From positions 310,001 through 374,000 of the forward strand of contig BQMF02000136.1 of NCBI GenBank assembly GCA_027922465.2: 64,000 nt of DNA. The letters run 5' to 3'. This stretch comes from Turritopsis dohrnii. Taxonomy: Eukaryota; Cnidaria; Hydrozoa; Anthoathecata; Oceaniidae. The notes under the pieces were generated by a model. It was not told the origin of the DNA and did not search any database. It saw nothing but the letters and a program-made list of their open reading frames with translations. Both the position numbers and the translations under genes were made by a program. Shown piece by piece: positions 51,995-64,000 of the stretch. Position 1 is the stretch's first letter. Every line of letters starts with the position of its first letter.

Positions 51995-54900
51995 ATGGAC
52001 CCAGTGGAATTTAATGAAACAGACATTGCTGTATGTAGATCATCATTATAATATCAGCTTTGGCTTTATAAAATTTGTAGACACCAAAAGCACTGCTTAG
52101 GCTGAAAATGTTTTGGTTTTTTGTGTATAATTTCTTAGGTAAACATGGAAATAGCGACTGGAGCTCCTGAAAGTACTTCTGAAATTGATTGTAAGATTTT
52201 AGCCTTTTAGCTTGCTTACATTATTTTACTCTTCAGTTTGAGTTCTTTTAATGAATTCCATGATAACGTATATAAACTGTTTTGATATATCTCAATCATT
52301 AGATATTAGAAATGTATTTTCTGTCAAATGAAGGCCAATTTCTGCATGCATTCCTGTGAGCATAAAGATTATTATATATATAATACACCACATCCAAATC
52401 TTTTGTAAACATTGTAGGGGGGCCTCTTGACCCAACCATCTTCAATGTTGGATAGAACAACAATAGGCAACATTGGTGGTGGGAGGGGTCCTAAAAATTT
52501 AGCTTTGGCCAATATGTGAACCATTGCTTACAGTCTCGATACAACAACTCAACTTTATCTAGTCTTCTGAGACATACTGACATTCTATTTGAATTGAATT
52601 TGAATTGAATAAAATATATTTACCGCCAAAAAGACGGATGGGACACCCAAATAGTTATAAAACTGACTACTTAGGGCCAAGAAAATTTTGCGAATTTCAT
52701 TGGATTAGAATGCCTAAATCTGTAAAACAAAAACCCTAAACAGAAAAAATTATTGGACCACCCTGCTCCAAGGTCCCTGCATTGATATTACAATAAGCTC
52801 TTCAGATGTGGCTCTATCTAGAATATATTTTTTAGATTTGCTTACATTGTTTCTTTTCAGTTGGTACAGATGACATGCATGATAATTGTGATGAAACACT
52901 TAATCACCAGGTCTATTAAGTTTGTGACATTCCTTGTTTCTAAAGTATTTTTAGTCGATTGTAATCATTCACTCAAATTGTATGTATTAAGGGAAGTAAA
53001 AGTCACAACAAGAATCCTACCTCAATGAATTATACCGTCTTTGAAGTTTCTGATGCAGGTAAAGAATTAGTTATGGTTTTTACACATAACTTACCAAAAG
53101 CCGAAATCTTACATATTTTGGCAATTTATTTTATTTAATATGTTTGAACATTTTATACCTACAGAGTACGGTTCTAGCATTCAGCAAAGTTGGCAAAACC
53201 TAGCTTTATGCTCTGAGGCAATGGATGTTGAAAGTAGCACTTCAAAAATTTTATTTGATGCCACTGTACAAAGAAAATCTTTGATGGATACTGAAGATTC
53301 CTTGTTAGCATTGGCAGCTTCTAATGCAGTGGAGTGTTTGTTTTACGTTACTCTATTGCAAATTTGTAATGGTGATAGCTTGAGGAATATTGTAAGGTTT
53401 TTCGAGTTTGGGACTTTGAATGGGTTCTTTTATTCAAGAATGTTCCCAGTGTTAGAACAAGATCATGAAGAACTCCTTCCTTATCAGGTATTATGTTCTA
53501 TAACACATGATTTTCTGACATCATAAAGAAGAAGTGCCTCTCCTTTTAACTCTTCTTAATGCTTTAGGTCTATACATTTCATGATGTTTATGCCAAAAGA
53601 AACAGAGATTCGGAAATGTATTTATCTCGCCGTAAATGTATGTTTCAAACCAGATTTTCTACCCAAAACCTAACTTCACAATTGTCTGACTTTTTAATTT
53701 TTTATTAGTGAGTCAAAGAAGTTCACAGCAATCTTTGTACTTGCGACAGGTGAAAAATAACAAAACCAATGTTCAAGCTTCATTTCATGACATTCAAAAA
53801 TCATTTTCTGAAAATGAAGTCCGATGTCTCAAATCTCTCCTATTTGTTATGCATAAAGTACAAAAGTTTGAAAATAATGATTCAACTAAAAGGTAAAATA
53901 ATCAGTAAATTCATCTTTCTTCATTATGTATAACCTCTATAAAAAGTCTACTGACGTTATTTTGTTTAGGATTTTTTTAACATCATCAGAATCCTTTATT
54001 GAAATTGAGAAGCAGCTTATGGACTTCCGTTTAAATCCCGTGAAGATTTGTGAAACTCAATTAAATGCGAATTTGAACAACTTGAGTTTGGCCAAACAAT
54101 TTGAAGTGTTAACGTCACTTCCAAATTTCCATAAATGGTGTTGGCCTGGGGAAAACAATGCGAAAATCATTTACGAACAAAGATTTTCCCATATCAAATC
54201 CCGAAATGCAGCTTCCCCAAGAAATAGATTAATTCAGGCTTGGACTTCTAAAAAAGATCCTCAATTGATCTCTTTTTGTATTTTAAAGAACTTACATGGT
54301 AGAACATGTGAAATACCGTATAGGATCATCAGAGATCACCATAGAAAGAAAACTGCGCAGAAAAAAAGAAAAGCATCTCAATTTAAAAGTTTTGTCTCCA
54401 CAGTAACAACTGCTGTATGTCACTAATTTAATATTCGGTTTCTTTTTGGTGGAACAAATGGAGAACTAAAATCCAAGTGAGGTCTATTTTTACAGTGTTT
54501 GAAGGATTGATAGTTTATTTAATATGCTTATGTACAGGATGATGATGATGGGTGTATGACAAATGATGATAATCATGCCGAAGATGATGATGTCTATGAT
54601 GTTGAAAACTCCTCTGATGTTCCTCTTTACAAAAGTTCATACACAGAGTGTTTGTATCGGTTTTTTTGTGGTGAAATTTTTATCAAAGGTACTTGTAAAT
54701 GGAGGGTTAACAGCACCAGCAAACAAGTTATAGTGATGAATGATTACCATTGTGAAACAGGTAATTTTTTGGTAAGTACAATGAAATTTAGTCGCTTTTG
54801 AAGGTATATTTACTGTAAAATCCGCAGTAGTATTTCACGCTTCATTCTTGAAGTCTGGAAAATCAAATGCACGAAAACCTTCTATATGGATATATTTTTC

Positions 54901-57900
54901 TTCCTGTGCAATTGGTGTTTACATTATTAGCTGCCACCATTATGAGATGCCAGTATTACATTTTCTTTCAATCTTTCAGCCTTATACATATGTGCATGTA
55001 AGTGTCAACAGAGTGTGTCACCGATTGGTTTATCATTGTCAGTGCAAAATTTTCGCTACTTCTAAAGACGACGGTCTCAGTGAATGTTGTCATTGTCGTT
55101 TGATGGCTGATCTAATATCACATACGACATTCAATAGCAACTATTCCGCGGAGACAATTTCCAACAAGCAGGTAGTTTTTAGTTGCTTAAGCTATCAATC
55201 CATATTATTAGCACATGATTTCAAGGCATTGTTGTTTTTTAAATTATTAAATCCTGATAACTTAATAGTTCGTTGACGAAAACATCAAATTCACCAAAGA
55301 ACAAGTGTTGAAGTTACCATCACAAGAAAATGTAAAGAAGTTCTCTGTTGTAGCTAGTGATGATGACATTTCTGAAGTTTCTGTCTTTTCTGTTGAGAAA
55401 ACAAAAAAGCAGATTGTACAATGCCATTCTTCTTGTTGTGCTATAAATAAGAGCACTAAAAGGTCCGTTATTAGGCTAAATGATGCCGCTGATGTTTGTT
55501 TGCATTTACAATGCTTTCGACTATATTTCAACGAGCATTTAGATGACTTCAATGTGACAGAAGAAAATTGTCATGCCGAGGATTTTTTGCCTGAACCCAA
55601 GGTGAGCCAAAAAGAATTTCAGTAAAATATCACTATAATATTTCAATTGTAATTATGTTATACACGTCAAGAAAGTATCTAATAGTAGCTATTACTGACT
55701 ACAACACAAACCATAAACTAGACGTATCTACTGACATATAGACAAAGACATATAGACAAAGACAGACTTCAAGGTAAATTCATATTCATACAATACCTTT
55801 ACAGTTACCATTTCATGCCTAAGAAGCTGTTACCATCTGATATTACTTCATTACCCTTTATTGTTACATCATTTAGTGGGATAAAGTTTTTGAACCGGAA
55901 ACTGGACTTTGGTCTTTTGGGAAAGACGCTCCTAGCACGCAAGTTATTGATGCAAACGAATTTTCTACTGAACTTAAAACAAACGTTATGAAACGCGATA
56001 AAATGAAAATGAATGAAAAACAGTTCTTTTCGCCAGAAATACCTTCTTATAATTGTGAATGTCAAGTAAGTGTAAATGTTCGTGTCAAATCTCGACTATT
56101 ACTAATTTCAGGTAAAAGAGTAATTATTTCATTATGTATATTTCGTGTAAGAGTTATACTCTTTATTGTGAATTAAAAAGTCTCCGAAATTAACAAGGGT
56201 TGCACTGATACATTTTTCAGGCTGGATGGACTTCCGATGAATTTCCCGAAGGTATTTTGATTGGGTCTGGAAAAACATCGCTGTACCTGGAAAATACTGT
56301 TGTGCAAGCGGAGTTTTTTACACGTCAATGCCTTTCTGGTTCTTGTGCTCTCCAGTGGACTGGTGAGTTCGAGTGCATATATCGATCGTCTTCACGAGTG
56401 TGCGCTGGTTACGAGATTGGTTGGGAATTCGTAAACTTAGTAAATAACGGGAAAATGACGTTTTCCGGTTTTGTAAGTTTTATGAATTCTCGCTACCAAC
56501 GTCGCTCTTTCGAGAATGTGAATTTTATGTCTGTCCAAGTATTCATTGACTGGTGGTTCGGATGGGCTTCGCATATGAAAATTGACTTTCGTGAAAGTTG
56601 CACAGCTTGTAAAGGACAACTTAATTTATTAGCTTGTGACGGCACTAAAGTTGGAATAGGCTTCAAAAATGCTTTTGTGGAGCCGATTGAATCATCGTCC
56701 TCTGATGTAATATTGCCAACATCTTTAAAAAGATTAGATCGGTGTTTCATTACAAGCAAATCGGAGCATCCACCGAGTTTCTACAAGGTGCTGAGAAGCA
56801 ATTTACTCCGACTTACGAAAGTTGTTTTGGGTGAAGCAGCAGACACCGTATCTCAAGCAGAATTGAGGTTAATGAGAGATCAGCTTTCAGAGCATGTTCC
56901 ATCTCCAGCGTTACCGTTACTCGATAGAATGCTTTCTAACATTCCCATTGATGAGAAAAACGCAATCGCTTCATTATTTAAAGAGTTATCAAGGGACAGC
57001 AGTGTTGATACTGTTATTCCATTTAAAGCGGTGGATGATTTAATTTCATTTGTCAGAAATTGCCTGTCTGGTAATTTCTCTTCATCCGATGTAAAAGAGT
57101 TTGTTTTCCAGCAGCAGTATTTTAATCGGGAAGTCACAAATGCCATAAACACATCCAGCCAGAATTCTTCCACTGGATTACCTCACAACGATTTATTGGA
57201 TCTTCTGATGTATCTGGCGTTCTTTGTTAAAAGCATTCATGCCATGGACGTTCCGCCTGAGTCCCCAATTCCCATCCACGACAGTTACAATCCAGCCAAA
57301 TATGGACGAGCCTTTTACTTCACTAAACACGGAAAACAAATACGTCATATGAGAAAATTTTCGATCGACCAGCAAACAACAAATTCTTATGATGATAATC
57401 CGGATGAGTTGTGCAATAAAGTGTTTCCGCAGGTTTCCAAGCGTGGGATGACATTTGTGTTCTTTTGGTTCTGTCCGCTCCACGGACACTGTTACGGCTT
57501 CCACGTTATTCCTGGTTCAGAAGGTCGAAAAGATGCGAGCGCTGCTCTTTACACTCATGCTGAAACTGCTCCTTCCGTTGTTTTTTATGACCACGCGTAC
57601 AGCCTTAGTGAGTATGTCAAAAACCGAGAATCTGGATTTTTCCAAGAAACCAGATTCTTCCACGATGTATTCCATGGTTTTACTCACAAATGTACCACTG
57701 CTTTTAAATCAAACACCATCCTTGGTTTTTCTGGCACGAACACAAGCATTTGCGAGCAATTTAATAGTTTCATCCAGCGCATAAAAACGTCAGTGAAATT
57801 AATGAATCAAACCCATTTCATGTTCTACCTTCAATTTTTCGTCTTTCTTTGGAATCGAAACCGGAAGTTGTCATACGAGAAGAAAACCAGAATTGTCCAC

Positions 57901-57915
57901 TTAGGCACCAACTAG
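51995..57915 (+). CDS. KDZ-transposase-derived protein with SWIM zinc finger (HMGXB3-like)
   Basis: Thirteen exons in phase give 1336 residues: 51995-52030, 52139-52190, 52861-52910, 52992-53058, 53165-53487, 53568-53637, 53709-53892, 53970-54414, 54538-54760, 54828-55171, 55269-55601, 55877-56065, 56221-57915. A SWIM-type finger (C554-x-C556-x13-C570-x-H572) follows an acidic exon. CHSSCC and CLHLQC clusters and C899-x2-C902 resemble the cysteine clusters known from KDZ (Kyakuja-Dileera-Zisupton) transposases. The last exon carries the KDZ core: LLACDGTK (D912), VFYDHAY (D1229), FHDVFHGFTHKC (1252-1263), ICEQFNSFI (E1284) and a final FLWN. The acidic residues that KDZ enzymes need seem to be present. 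HMGXB3 of vertebrates has a related SWIM-KDZ layout with an HMG box; no HMG box is seen here. Many introns and an intact frame suggest a domesticated host gene, though an active element is not excluded. The start ATG is the least certain part. Confidence 0.85.
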
Positions 57916-58940
57916 CGACTGTAACTATAGAAACACGTTATTGTGTATTTCTCGATTAAAGTCACGAAATTATGTATTTTATAACGATATTGCTCACAAG
58001 ACTTTATGGCTGTGATATCCTCTATTGGTATTTGATAAGATGGGAACACTTTATTGTATTTTTTTATTGTAAAAACTCATTATATGATTCAATGGGTTTG
58101 TGTAAATAATTTTAGCTTACTTGTTGGAAAACAAAATTACGATTCAAGCAAAACTGAATTATTTTGACATTTCAACTTCTTCTTTTCAAAGATTGAAAAC
58201 TGGTTTCCCTTGGTCTAGTAGTTTCTTTCTGATTTCCAGAAGATCATTTCTGAGCAGAAAATTTAGCTCGGATATCTCACATTTTCAGAAGCGGTTTACT
58301 CGAACAGAAGATAACCAGCTCGTATGACACGTATTTTATCCCATTAAGCCCAGTCATTATGAGTCATTCATTTATTCAGTTAATCAGCCATCGTATGCAG
58401 TAACTACAGTGGTTTAATGAAAATAGAGATTTCGTACAAGCAATTGGTACTACTGAAAACTAGGAATCGGATAAAAGGTCTGCATAAGGCAACCAGGTGC
58501 ACGTAAAGTAACCAAGGTCTCCTGCATAACCCAACCACGTCCGCGTTATACAACTAAAGTTTGTATATCTCAACCCAATTTGCCATGATATAATGACCTC
58601 CTCTCCGTAAGCAAAATATTTTGTCTAGTGAAAAATTGTCTTTAAGGACTCTATTAAGACTGACTGAAGATATCGTTCCGTATGTCTACATGGTATGGTA
58701 TACGGTCTTTTAGTTGAACACCACACAACACTAGTCACAATTTTAATATATTTAATTGACAAATTAATCAACAGGCTTATTATGTCTATGGACGAGATCC
58801 CCCTGTTATGCACACAAAATCAGTTTCTCATTGTTTGTGGATTCGCATGTTTCTTTGGATTAGATAGGTTATCATTAGTGTAAGACGAAGTGGGGTGAAA
58901 CAGATCAACAAAGAATAATAATAAAACGAACAATAAAGTC
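57916..58940. other. downstream region of the KDZ-type gene
   Basis: It contains the 3' UTR (a possible ATTAAA at about 57955) and, at 58512-58553, one inverted copy of the minisatellite unit found downstream. The frames at 58121-58327 and 58695-58883 lack coding character. Confidence 0.4.
58512..58553 (-). repeat. single inverted copy of the 39-bp minisatellite unit
   Basis: Read on the minus strand, it gives GCGGACGTGGTTGGGTTATG and then CAGGAGACCTTGG, matching the unit core of the array that starts about 390 bases downstream, with a few changes. Confidence 0.7.
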
Positions 58941-60131
58941 CTTGGTTGGGTTAAACGGTAGACTTTCGCTACATCACACGGACTTGGTTGGGTTATGCAG
59001 ATTTTGGTTGTATTACGGGGATTTGGTTGGGTTATGCAGACTTTGGTTGTATTACACGGACTTGGTTGGGTTATGCAGACTTTGGTTTCATTGCGCAGAC
59101 TTGGTTGGGTTATGCAGACTTTGGTTGTATTACGAGGACTTGGTTGGGTTATGCAGACTTTGGTTGTATTACGGGGATTTGGTTGGGTTATGCAGACTTT
59201 GGTTGTATTACGCGGACTTGGTTGGGTTATGCAGACTTTGGTTGTATTACGGGGACTTGGTTGGGTTATGCAGACTTTGGTTGTATTACGGGGATTTGGT
59301 TGGGTTATGCAGACTTTGGTTGTATTACGGGGATTTGGTTGGGTTATGCAGACTTTGGTTGCATTACACGGACTTGGTTGGGTTATGCAGACTTTGGTTG
59401 TATTACGCAGACTTGGTTGGGTTATGCAGACTTTGGTTTCATTGCGCGGACTTGGTTGGGTTATGCAGACTTTGGTTGTATTACGAGGACTTGGTTGGGT
59501 TATGCAGACTTTGGTTGTATTACGGGGATTTGGTTGGGTTATGCAGACTTTGGTTGCATTACACGGACTTGGTTGGGTTATGCAGACTTTGGTTGTATTA
59601 CGCAGACTTGGTTGGGTTATGCAGACTTTGGTTTCATTGCGCGGACTTGGTTGGGTTATGCAGACTTTGGTTGTATTACGAGGACTTGGTTGGGTTATGC
59701 AGACTTTGGTTGTATTACGGGGATTTGGTTGGGTTATGCAGACTTTGGTTGTATTACGGGGATTTGGTTGGGTTATGCAGACTTTGGTTGTATTACGCGG
59801 ACTTGGTTGGGTTATGCAGACTTTGGTTGTATTACGGGGATTTGGTTGGGTTATGCAGACTTTGGTTGTATTACGGGGATTTGGTTGGGTTATGCAGACT
59901 TTGGTTGTATTACGGGGATTTGGTTGGGTTATGCAGACTTTGGTTGTATTACGGGGAGTTGGTTGGGTTATGCAGACTTTGGTTGTATTACACGGACTTG
60001 GTTGGGTTATGCAGACTTTGGTTGTATTACGCGGACTTGGTTGGGTTATGCAGACTTTGGTTGCATTACCCGGACTTGGTTGGGTTATGCAGACTTTGGT
60101 TGTATTACGCGGACTTGGTTGGGTTATGCAA
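58941..60131 (+). repeat. 39-bp minisatellite, 29 full units plus edges
   Basis: A unit with core GGTTGGGTTATGCAGACTTT is repeated 29 times with exact 39-bp spacing from 58984 to 60115; degenerate edge units lie on both sides. Most variation is in the last 10-15 bases of the unit. A block of five variant units is present twice in a row with identical order (starting at 59361 and 59556, offset 195 bp), so the array grew partly by block duplication. Because 39 is a multiple of three and the unit has no stop on the plus strand, all three plus frames stay open for about 385-418 codons (for example DLVGLCRLWLYYA repeats). There is no good ATG context or exon structure, so I read this as a non-coding minisatellite. 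Confidence 0.93.
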
Positions 60132-61270
60132 TTTGGAATTAGTGCAAATTAAATCAGATTTATATCTCGCAAATTCAAATAGACCAATATGGTTCTGAAA
60201 ATACGCATGGTATGTATCCACATCATCTAAAACTAATGTATACGCAGTCATGGATTTCGAACTAAGGTCTTTAAACATAAAAGGAGGTTTAAGCTCTCAA
60301 GGTAGAAAAAAGATGGATGGAATATGAACATATGAATAACAATATCATAAAATTAAAGTAAGTAATAAAAGAAACATACAAATACTCTTTAGAAAATTGA
60401 ACAAACAAAGCCAGGCATTATTCATGGTTTTCAGCACTGCAGAAAAAAATACCGTGATATACCATGATAATACCAGCACACCAGTGAAGAAATACCATGA
60501 TATTTATCGAAAAAAGTTCGATTCAAAAAGCTATGGTTTATATATGTAATCATGTCAATTATAACTCTTGAAGATGGTTTTTTTTATTTGTACCGACTGA
60601 CGGACGTATAACAGTACTTATCCTAAAACAAGGACTTTGGCCAAATTTGATCAACAGGTAGATGCTTAAAGCCATAGAACATTCATATATTCCCGTTGAA
60701 GCTCCTAACAGCCTAGTTCCTAACCTTCCTCTACATGACAACTTCCTGAAATCTTACCTTTTAGGTTAGCTTATATCTGAACTTGTGAACATGGTTCATG
60801 AAAAAATACAATCTATTACCTATTTCACCTAGATGACGATTCCTCAAGATTTAAACAAAAATAACCCAACAAGTTATAGGTAAATATTAGCATATTTTAC
60901 CCAGCAGGAAGCTGGAGCATCCTGACAAACTCACAAAGGTCAATGAGCAACAGCACAACTAAGTTGTAGTCTCGAGAAGAATCATTGAACTGCTTTAAGC
61001 ATGAAAAAATTTAAGGCTTTGATCTTCTCATTCATTCTTATAATGTGATTTGTTCCCTGAATTCATTTCCTTTCCAAGTAAAATACTCTAACAAATTAAC
61101 TAGCGACCAAAACTAGGACTAAGGATGTATGTAGGAACACCAGGGATGTACTACACATTTATTGATAAGCTTGAGTGATATAATTCAAAATTTTGAGTGG
61201 GTTCATACAAAAAAATACCATATATACCACAAATACCATGATTACTAGTAAGGAAAAAAATACCATGATA
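60132..61270. other. AT-rich intergenic DNA
   Basis: Several AATACCATGATA motifs occur (60450-60500, 61208-61265). No gene was recognised. Confidence 0.4.
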
Positions 61271-61465
61271 AGGCCAAGTTAATTTGATTATGAGGATAGC
61301 GTTGCCCGCGCGTATTCATTTTTTCGAGAATCGAACCTGAGAAGGAAAAAATACATTAAACCAAAACCCGCATTCATCTGTTAGTAAAATATCATGGATT
61401 TTCCGCGTTCCGCGTTGACTTTTTGGCAGGGCGACGCTACCCTCATAATCAATTTTACTTGGCCT
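61271..61465. mobile_element. 195-bp palindromic MITE
   Basis: AGGCCAAGTTAATTTGATTA at the left and the complement of AGGCCAAGTAAAATTGATTA at the right continue for about 37 bp with few mismatches (TGAGGRTAGCGTYGCCC). TA lies at the borders. It is non-coding and can form one long hairpin. Confidence 0.75.
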
Positions 61466-61596
61466 AATACCAGGTTTACCATGAATACCAGAAAACTGAG
61501 AACCATGATTATTAAGGTACCCATTATCGCAAAAACTGTAAAACGAATAGGTGCAGTAAATTAGATTAGAACAATTGTTTAGAATTAGAATTGTTT

Positions 61597-61930
61597 ATAC
61601 GAAAGCCGAGCCAGCTCGTTTGCAGGGCTGGAAATTTTTTCTGTTTATTTGAAACGTACTGACCTCTTTTTCATGCAAATCAAGGAGGAAATTTAAGCGT
61701 CAGAGAGAAAGATTAGCGAATTTTAAGCCAAACAAAAGTTGTGTATTTGTAACGAGGCTAGCCCATTTGCCGGACTGGCTCGCCTGTGACTGTCTACATG
61801 GCATTTTGTTCAGCACGTTTGCCGAGATCTCGGCAAGTGGGACAGCCCTCCTGTTCATGTTTAATTACCATGAAGGCGAGATCTCGGCTAAAGGGCTAGC
61901 CCTGCAAATGGACTGGCTCGGCTTCCATAT
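61597..61930. mobile_element. 334-bp inverted-repeat element with GAGATCTCG palindromes
   Basis: GAAAGCCGAGCCAGCTCGTT at the left returns inverted as GGACTGGCTCGGCTTCC at the right; both continue into TTTGCAGGGCT/AGCCCTGCAAA. GCCGAGATCTCGGC and GCGAGATCTCGGC lie inside. It appears related to the elements at 38518 and 45866 by the GAGATCTCG motif and the CATAT(G/A) ends. Confidence 0.65.
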
Positions 61931-64000
61931 AAATAGCTCCTAAGAAAGATAAGGAAACTAAGAAGATGTTATTTCTAGCAGCATATGTTATGGGAGTCTT
62001 CATGAAAATCTTGCCACAATGAGTGTGGTCGTCTATTATAGGTAACCTCTGACCCATTTTTCAATGAAACATCAAATGCTCTTTCATCGATAAATACAAC
62101 GTCAAATACGGATGAAGTAACATCACAGCCAAACAACATTCACCGTTGCCAAGAACAAAATAGACATCGTAGGATCTTTAACTGCAACAATAACAAATCG
62201 AAAGCCTTTCCAATATCGATATTTCCTCAACATCATGAAATTTTGTATGTCATATTTGCAAATGTTATCAAACCACAAAATATAGAAAGAAAACTTGACC
62301 AGGAACTTTTCTTTGGAAAATCGTTAAGGATATCCTCAGTACTTTCATGTCAATGTAATAAACAGGGCTTCATGTCTGCTAACAACAGTTTCAGTTTTCA
62401 AGCAATAAGCACGTGACCGTCTGCCTACAGCTGAAAGAAAGGTAAGATAAATTAGTTTAATCTTTCGTTTCAACTGCAACAAAACTTGATTATTAAATAA
62501 ACCATTGGAAATGCATGTCTTTCATACTGTATCATACATCGTAGGGTAATTAATAATACCTGAGTCCAGAGGCACAACAACATCAACTCTGTTTACCAAC
62601 AAAGAAAATACACGCAAAACATGTTATTATATTGATGTCTTCTAAAGAGATAAAGTATACTTGCGTTAAGTGGAACCCCAGATCACCAGGCTTTTCTTAA
62701 GAAAGACAGAATATAGTAACCTGTAGAGAGATTTGTTAAGTTGGACCAAATATTTTAACCAGGGTATCTTATAAGGAACAGGATTGAACAAGGTCAGAAG
62801 ATATCTATGTTCTCTGCATGGCTAGAAATACTCAGATGTAATACCAGGAAGAAATTTCCACACAACTTTGTTTGCTACCCATACGGCTTTGGTGCCAAAG
62901 CTCTTTAATAAAAGCACATATGAATGGGTATTTTCATTCACAAAACGAAAACGAAAAAAGAATTTTAGTAAATGAATGAGACAGGAAACCCAATGATTAC
63001 ATGATAAATTTTGTCACCTAAAGGGTGAAACAAAACGAGAAAGTCTGAAAATAAGTATTTCTTCTATGGAATTCTGCAGAAAATTCACTCACTTAATCAA
63101 TTAAGTGTGAAAAGAAGGTGAACAAGTCTGAGAAAAATTCAACAATCTCATCAGAATACAACAAACATTTTAGTTAAAAACAGCCATCATTTTTATTGAA
63201 AAATCCTTTACATTTCCCTTCTTAACTTTGTTTATATCACACAAACATGCACAGAAGTAATCATAGAACTTGATAGTCAGTTATTTTATTTATTTCAGAG
63301 TAATTAATTATATATAACTGCATTTCATAAATATCTCTCAACAGTTGAAACGAAAAACAGAGTTTCATTTAACTCTCTTCAGTATTGGAAAAACTCTCTG
63401 TAGAATTGAAGATAAAGAACTGTTTAAGTAATCCAAAACAGACATCCTACAAGATACTACCAAGGGGATAAACATGTTAAACAATGACATATCCAAAAGC
63501 ATTGTCACGGCCCATCCAACAAACTTTTTTGTTGCAAAACACTGGTTAACAGGTGCCTCACTAAACCTGCTGAATCTCACTATGTTCAGGTGAGAGACTT
63601 GCTGTCATAGATGTTATTCTAAAAGCATGTTTTTTAGTTTAGGGGTTTGATCATATATTGTAGTTGATCACAAACTGGTCCTGAACATCTGGTCTGCCAT
63701 GACAACAATTAAAACCCAGGCCTATAATAACTTAAAGTTGAAAGCTATCCAGTATATATTCAGTATGACATCCCAGGTATCAAACATAAAGTCCTTGACA
63801 TCCCTCACTATCCTGTCCAACCTTCTATCTTCTAGGAAGGGGAAGTTGCTACATTGACAATTCTCCTACGCTATCTACTTCATCCATCTTTTAGCCTGGA
63901 ATCACTCTAACCATCCAATTTCAATGCTTGTAAATGATTGTAACTGAGACAACCCATCTCAGTCTGGTGCCTTGTCATACCCACCAATATCATTGGTGGA
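61931..64000. other. right-hand edge of the window, no recognised gene
   Basis: One minus-strand frame of 71 codons at 63365-63580 (ending SLSSILQRVFPILKRVK) lies upstream of two TTTATT motifs (AATAAA on the minus strand), so it could be a last exon. I cannot match it to a family. Nothing else was found. Confidence 0.35.

Noticed and set aside
58942..60198. Three overlapping forward reading frames of 385-418 codons
   Set aside because: They are a by-product of the stop-free 39-bp unit; two lack an ATG start and none has flanking coding sequence.
63365..63580. 71-codon minus-strand frame followed by AATAAA signals
   Set aside because: It could be a terminal exon of a membrane protein, but no upstream exon or family similarity was found.

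Overview
The window is nuclear DNA of an invertebrate metazoan. It is AT-rich, its protein genes are cut by many short GT-AG introns, and the proteins match animal VPS53, clathrin heavy chain, MFSD13A/TMEM180 and ribosomal protein P2. A short TTAGGG-type telomeric tract and many small TA-, TTAA- or CAG-bounded transposon relics fit a compact but MITE-rich genome, such as a cnidarian, sponge or tunicate. The sequence alone does not let me choose between these. Exon junctions below were assembled by hand from splice signals, reading phase and family similarity; the summed coding lengths are multiples of three.

Layout: 1-721, 3' end of an unidentified plus-strand gene. 2063-10059, VPS53 (22 exons, plus), with a 430-bp MITE and a 568-bp pogo/Tigger-type element in introns. 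10913-11485, single-exon gene (minus) with an OB-fold-like N-terminus. 11486-16658, gene-poor DNA with a 1.3-kb non-autonomous transposon. 16659-27080, clathrin heavy chain (23 coding exons, minus). 27081-33230, gene-poor DNA with a foldback element that carries a second transposon inside one arm, followed by a dead hAT copy. 33808-42873, MFSD13A (17 coding exons, plus); its 3.2-kb intron holds a complete two-exon gene of unknown function on the same strand. 42874-46123, transposon debris and an ankyrin-repeat remnant. 46124-47221, ribosomal protein P2 (minus). 47222-51994, gene-free apart from repeats. 51995-57915, a 13-exon, 1336-residue KDZ-transposase-derived gene of HMGXB3 type (plus). 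58941-60131, a 39-bp minisatellite. 60132-64000, AT-rich DNA with two palindromic elements.

The conserved genes share a membrane-trafficking theme only loosely: VPS53 tethers endosome-derived vesicles at the Golgi and clathrin coats vesicles. They lie in opposite orientations, and I see no reason to infer an operon or joint regulation.
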